Shown here one piece after another: positions 60,348 through 64,000 of a DNA stretch of 64,000 nt (position 1 is the stretch's first letter; the number at the start of each line of letters is the position of its first letter). The DNA is taken from the NCBI RefSeq assembly GCF_018128945.1, contig NZ_CP068393.1, forward strand, positions 744,001-808,000. The letters are read 5' to 3'. The position numbers and the translations under genes are program-made. The notes below the pieces were generated by a model. The model worked only from the letters and a program-made list of their open reading frames with translations. It was not told the origin of the DNA and did no database searches. Source of the stretch: Aristaeella hokkaidonensis. GTDB taxonomy: Bacteria; Bacillota; Clostridia; Christensenellales; Aristaeellaceae.

Positions 60348-61418
60348 TTATTCGAGTGTAAAAATCATCCGGACAGGATTGTGATCGGTGCAGGTGAAGC
60401 CATAATCCAGGGTCTCGACAGATTCGGCATGGACGTTTGCGGAGACGATGAATCCGTCAATCAGATAGAACTGGAACCCCTCTTTATCTGCACCGGCGTA
60501 GGCCCGGTCCAGAGAACGGCAGGTGGGGAAGCTGTTATCCATCAGCAGGGTGAAGTCGCTGCCGAAGGAAGCGGCATCGATCACGCCGGGCTGCCACATG
60601 CCTTCATATACAGGATAAGCGCTCTGGTCGATATTGGTAAAGCGCTGGTTGAAATCACCGCCGGCGATAACATAATTGCCTTTAGCATACTCTTCCTGCA
60701 TCAGGGCGGTAAGCTGGCGGGCCTGGGCCTCCTTGCCTTCGCCGTCATCATAGGCTTCCAGATGCAGATTGATCAGTACCAGCTCCCGGTCAGAATCCTT
60801 GACAGGGAAGCGGCTGACCAGCAGGCATCTTTTCAGGTTGAAAAGCCGGATCGGCCAGGAGAAGGGAACCGGCAGGGAAATCCGTGCCGAGCTTCCGGGT
60901 ACGGCAGCGCTCAGAGTATACAGGCCGCTCTCCACATGCCCCATCGGTGGAATCGGATAGGGAACAAAAAGCGTATTGAAGTTATAGGCAAAGGATTCAC
61001 TGGCGCCTGGAAGAGTTTCCCGCAGGACGGCGCGTTCATCCAGCCCGTGGCTGCGGGCAGAATTGATATCCACTTCCTGCAGAATCAGGAAATCAGGATT
61101 CAGGGTTTTCAGGGCGTCACGGATGCCTGCAAGGTTGCTTTCCACCCTTGCCTGATCAGCCGTGTAGACGGATGATCCTCCGTCCATGAAGAAATCAGCA
61201 TTATCGCCCAGGGCACCGTAACCGCAGTTCCAGGAGACGATGGTCAGCGGTCTGCCTGTTTCCAGGACAGCTTCAGTTTCCTGCTGCGCTATGATAACCT
61301 CCGTGTCGGCAGGGCGGTATTCGGCAACGGTGAACACGCCAACCGCCAGGAGGAGCAGCAGAATCAGTATCCCGACGATACAGAGCAGCGCTTTCAGGAT
61401 CTTTCCGACGATTTTCAT
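60348..61418 (-). CDS. Membrane-anchored endonuclease/exonuclease/phosphatase family protein
   Basis: 356 aa. One N-terminal membrane helix (LKALLCIVGILILLLLLAVG), then an EEP fold outside: TIVSWNCGYGALGDN, FLILQEVDINSARSHG (metal Glu), LVLINLHLEAYDD, YVIAGGDFNQRF and the final TCTDHNPVRMIF (catalytic His). Family substrates include nucleic acids, phosphoinositides and sphingomyelin; the outside location argues for a phosphodiesterase of the surface or medium. ATG 61418 follows ACCGGAGGTGGAAAC. It trails mgtC by 16 bases. Confidence 0.88.
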   Translation of the reverse strand: MKIVGKILKALLCIVGILILLLLLAVGVFTVAEYRPADTEVIIAQQETEAVLETGRPLTIVSWNCGYGALGDNADFFMDGGSSVYTADQARVESNLAGIRDALKTLNPDFLILQEVDINSARSHGLDERAVLRETLPGASESFAYNFNTLFVPYPIPPMGHVESGLYTLSAAVPGSSARISLPVPFSWPIRLFNLKRCLLVSRFPVKDSDRELVLINLHLEAYDDGEGKEAQARQLTALMQEEYAKGNYVIAGGDFNQRFTNIDQSAYPVYEGMWQPGVIDAASFGSDFTLLMDNSFPTCRSLDRAYAGADKEGFQFYLIDGFIVSANVHAESVETLDYGFTCTDHNPVRMIFTLE

Positions 61419-61434
61419 GTTTCCACCTCCGGTT

Positions 61435-62175
61435 TTATGCTCTCATTTCCTCAATATGATAGACATAGTCCAGGGACTTCAGGGCTTCAATAATCTCAGA
61501 ATGGGTTTTGTACTTCTTCAGCATTTCACTGCTGATGGTGATTGAGATGCTGTAAACGGACAGGCCGCTGCCCACATAGGCAGGATTCTGCTCAATTTCA
61601 TCAATGGTCAGTCCAAGCCGGCGGATCACGGTAACGAAATCCTGCAGGCAGACACTGTTGGTCAGCTCCAGGTGGACTTCAAAGTGATTGGAGTGGTTGT
61701 TGAAAGCAATTTCCAGCGGCGGGAACCAGAACAGGATACAGAGCAGAGCGGCGTAAGCGGCAATTGCAACGGTATAGCAGCCGAGGCCCAGGGAAATGCC
61801 GATGACAATGGACACCCAGAGGCCGACAGCAGTGGTCAGGCCTTTAATCTGGTTCTTTGATGAATAAAAGACGGAATGCACTGTGATGATGGAAGCGCCG
61901 ATAATGGTTCCAGCGGAGAGCAGGAAGAATGCGTGACCGGATGAAGCGGCAAAGACGTAGCTGTCCAGGATGGCAACCAGTGTGCCGACCAGGAATGCCA
62001 GCATAAAGGTGCGCAAGCCTGCAGAATGCCTTTTGTTGGAACGCTCCCATCCGATGATGGCTCCCAGGATCAGCGAAAGCAGGATCCTCAGCAGCAGGGA
62101 AGCCACGGTCAGATCGGTTGCCCAGTTTCCCAACAGACCGGCAATCGGATCCTTAACGATAAAAACAGTGTCCAT
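61435..62175 (-). CDS. MgtC/SapB family membrane protein
   Basis: 246 aa with about five N-terminal helices, including the family block LSLILGAIIGWERSNKRHSAGLRTFM (shown as ILGAIIGWERS and SAGLRTFMLAFLVG) with its conserved Glu and Arg, followed by a cytosolic ACT-like domain (VHLELTNSVCLQDFVTVIRR). Members relate to magnesium homeostasis or to control of F-ATPase. It follows the antiporter gene by 29 bases, suggesting joint roles in ion balance. Confidence 0.92.
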   Translation of the reverse strand: MDTVFIVKDPIAGLLGNWATDLTVASLLLRILLSLILGAIIGWERSNKRHSAGLRTFMLAFLVGTLVAILDSYVFAASSGHAFFLLSAGTIIGASIITVHSVFYSSKNQIKGLTTAVGLWVSIVIGISLGLGCYTVAIAAYAALLCILFWFPPLEIAFNNHSNHFEVHLELTNSVCLQDFVTVIRRLGLTIDEIEQNPAYVGSGLSVYSISITISSEMLKKYKTHSEIIEALKSLDYVYHIEEMRA

Positions 62176-62204
62176 GATACATCCTCCTCAAAAGGTGTCA
62201 ATAA

Positions 62205-63668
62205 TCAGAAAATATCGCGCCGGAGACCGCGGCGGCGGGTACGAGGCTGCGGCTGGGTCTGATCCCGGTAATACTCTTCGGCAGCCTCCGTAAAAGCCTT
62301 TTCATTTTCGTTTTCCGAGTGGACCGGAAGTTCACTCTGGATTTTCTGGATCCGATCGATCAGCAGTTCCAGCTCGGATTTCTTTTCGCCTGTTTCTGTG
62401 ATTTCAGGAACCGGAGCCACCTCTTCCAGTTCGTTGGAATAGGAGCCGGAAAGCCAGAGAGAAAGTTTGGCAGCACCTGGACCGATCAGCTCATAAAGGA
62501 CACTGGATGACAGGATGATTGTTTCCAGCGCGTGTCCCATTTCCCCGCCGAGCTCCCGGGCACCCAGGGCAGCCAGACCGATGGCTACGCCGGCTTGCGG
62601 AATCAGCGCAAGACCCAGGTAATTACGGACTTTGGGCGCCTTTCCGGCAAGACGGCATCCGGACCAGGCACCGATATACTTTCCAAGGATGCGGACGATG
62701 AAATAGATGACTCCGACAACCAGCAGCGGAACGGCACCGATGCTTTCCGACTGGTTCAACAGTGATCCCAGGTCGAAAGACAGGCCGCTGCGGAAAAAGA
62801 AGAGCAAAAGGATCGGCGGGCTGAAATAATTCAGCTGGCGGAACATCCGTTCATCTTCCGTCGTGTTGATATAAACCATACCCATGGCCATACAACCCAG
62901 CAGCGGGGAAACGTCAATGACCGCGCAGATGCCGCAATAGGAAAACAAAACGGCAATGGCAATGATCAGCCGATTGTCCGTACTGCGGCGGGTGCCGACG
63001 AGCCATTTGAGAATCAGGCCGAAGAAGCAGCCGAGCAGGAGCAGCAGCAGGGTTTTTCCAAGGGGAATCAGCACAGCAGAGATGTGGAATCCGGTGCTGG
63101 AGAAGACGGCGGTGGCCAGGGAAATGGCCATGGAATAGAGCACCAGGCCAACAACGTCATCCAGGGCAACCACCTGAAGCAGGGTTTCGACAAAATCGCC
63201 TTTTGCGCCTGTCTGACGAATGGTCATGATGGTGGAAGCGGGAGCAGTGGCTGTGGCCAGTGCGCCGAGGACCACTGAAAATGCAAAGTTCAGACCGAGA
63301 ATCAGATGACAGGTCAGAAAAACGAGAATGGCGGCGCCGCAGGATTCAAACACCGTAATGGTAATGACTTTTCCGCCGTTCTTTTTCAGGGTGGAAAGGC
63401 GGAAAAATTCACCGGTACTGAAGGCAATAAAAGCCAGGGCAATATCCGGAAGGAAAGAGGTTCCTTCAACTATTGTCTGCGGAATTAAATTCAGGGCAAA
63501 AGGACCCGCAAGAATACCGCCGACAATATAGGCGGTGACATTGGGCAGACGCAGCTTTTTGGTAATCCGGGTCATCAGGAAACCCGCAGCAAGCATCAGC
63601 GCAATGGAGATGATTGTTGCCGGTACGGCAGAATCGCCTCTGTTCAGCCAGCTCATCCAGACAGGCAA
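62205..63668 (-). CDS. Cation/proton antiporter (CPA2, Kef-type)
   Basis: 487 aa with about twelve membrane helices: IISIALMLAAGFLMTRITKK, YIVGGILAGPFALNLIPQ, ALATATAPASTIMTIRQTGA and VVALDDVVGLVLYSMA, which holds the ion-binding Asp pair. A ~90-residue charged cytosolic tail (SELELLIDRIQKIQSELPVH) replaces the TrkA-N domain of KefB/C, so no NAD gating is expected. I start at TTG 63668, eight bases after GGAGG; ATG 63698 has a weaker context. It follows the alpha-glucuronidase gene on the same strand. Confidence 0.88.
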   Translation of the reverse strand: MPVWMSWLNRGDSAVPATIISIALMLAAGFLMTRITKKLRLPNVTAYIVGGILAGPFALNLIPQTIVEGTSFLPDIALAFIAFSTGEFFRLSTLKKNGGKVITITVFESCGAAILVFLTCHLILGLNFAFSVVLGALATATAPASTIMTIRQTGAKGDFVETLLQVVALDDVVGLVLYSMAISLATAVFSSTGFHISAVLIPLGKTLLLLLLGCFFGLILKWLVGTRRSTDNRLIIAIAVLFSYCGICAVIDVSPLLGCMAMGMVYINTTEDERMFRQLNYFSPPILLLFFFRSGLSFDLGSLLNQSESIGAVPLLVVGVIYFIVRILGKYIGAWSGCRLAGKAPKVRNYLGLALIPQAGVAIGLAALGARELGGEMGHALETIILSSSVLYELIGPGAAKLSLWLSGSYSNELEEVAPVPEITETGEKKSELELLIDRIQKIQSELPVHSENENEKAFTEAAEEYYRDQTQPQPRTRRRGLRRDIF

Positions 63669-63713
63669 GGAATTCACCTCCGGTGGAAAGACATTCATAA
63701 CAAATAAAGGAGG

Positions 63714-64000
63714 TTAATCATAAATTGTGCGGCCATGAGCGTCCGGAGCACCGCTGAGACGGTGGAAGAAGGTGTTGATGATATCACACCATTCCCTGGC
63801 GCTGTACAGCTGCTGATTCATGCGGTCACGGATAACAGAGGCGTCAGGTTCAGGGAAGGGCAGTGCAAGCAGCCTGTCCGCCATGACGCGGGTTTCTTCC
63901 AAGCCTTCAAAATGATCATCGTAGATCCGCTGAATCAGCGTACGGCCGTCGCGCATACGGTAATCATAGGGCAGACGGTGATAGAACAGCAGGAAAAGGT
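63714..64000 (-). CDS. Alpha-glucuronidase GH67, C-terminal fragment
   Basis: The frame is open from the right edge (64000) to TAA at 63714, giving ~95 C-terminal residues; the start lies outside. LLFYHRLPYDYRMRDGRTLI then QRIYDDHFEGLEE, NQQLYSAREWCDIINTFFHR and LSGAPDAHGRTIYD follow the C-terminal domain of GH67 enzymes (family consensus ...HHVPYTHVLKSGKTVIQ.IYD.H..G...W.D....YF...SGIPD..GR). GH67 removes 4-O-methylglucuronic acid from xylo-oligosaccharides, inside the cell. It implies xylan or glucuronoxylan use by the host. No signal can be judged. Confidence 0.8.
   Translation of the reverse strand, partial: LFLLFYHRLPYDYRMRDGRTLIQRIYDDHFEGLEETRVMADRLLALPFPEPDASVIRDRMNQQLYSAREWCDIINTFFHRLSGAPDAHGRTIYD

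Overview
The window looks like chromosome of a fermentative, saccharolytic Gram-positive anaerobe of the Clostridia (inference; an uncultured gut or rumen lineage is plausible, but I cannot place it to genus). The evidence is strong AGGAGG-type ribosome binding sites, TTGACA/TATAAT promoters, an LCP-family wall enzyme, the Firmicutes dgt-dnaG-rpoD-trmK-nif3 gene order, acetate kinase, LacI-type regulators, sugar ABC importers without their own ATPase, and a GH67 alpha-glucuronidase fragment at the right edge. GC content by eye is in the mid-fifties percent. I see no tRNA, rRNA, CRISPR array, prophage, transposase or replication origin. No stretch over 300 bases lacks a gene.

Layout. 1-5.4 kb (minus): a left-edge unknown protein behind ilvE, then an envelope cluster (LCP enzyme, a membrane protein with a cytosolic zinc ribbon, a secreted DUF3298-like protein). 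5.6-8.3 kb: an FAD dehydrogenase whose 3' end runs into an array of small variable hairpins, then tmcAL on the other strand. 8.5-16.6 kb (plus): ackA; yceD-rpmF; valS-folC; rsmH-rsmI. 16.6-22.8 kb (minus): aquaporin, a DUF1622 membrane protein, and a lacI-malQ-glgP glycogen/maltodextrin operon. 23 kb: a secreted leucine-rich-repeat protein. 23.7-30 kb (minus): the sigma/primase macro-operon. 30-37.8 kb (plus): an M16C peptidase, a small unknown protein, and an AfuABC-like importer. 37.9-43.9 kb (minus): a phnDCEE-type importer followed by a 5'-nucleotidase and surE. 44.1-54 kb: a LacI regulator divergent from a seven-gene sugar operon (Gfo/Idh oxidoreductase, acyltransferase, two permeases, binding protein, HexNAc-1-kinase-like kinase, phosphohexomutase). 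54-60 kb (minus): a secreted GESH-motif protein, a second kinase of the same family, and a second sugar importer. 60-64 kb (minus): an EEP phosphatase/nuclease, MgtC-like protein, cation/proton antiporter and the GH67 fragment.

How it works together. The right half is a carbohydrate-uptake region: two CUT1-type importers, each with a sugar-1-kinase, and a mutase that could turn sugar-1-P into sugar-6-P. The lacI-malQ-glgP operon would handle glucan storage and breakdown, and ackA the fermentative ATP. The phn-type importer with two phosphatases suggests scavenging of phosphorylated compounds.

Most unusual features: (1) a tandem array of hairpins at 6993-7117 with constant GAAAT linkers and variable stems, the first encoding the end of a protein; (2) four degenerate 7-bp tandem repeat tracts at gene boundaries (8350, 9734, 14625, 28932); (3) four ABC binding proteins without a convincing lipobox, each followed by a GC-rich hairpin; (4) two permeases with large extra domains; (5) rsmH placed directly next to rsmI, whose products modify the same rRNA nucleotide.
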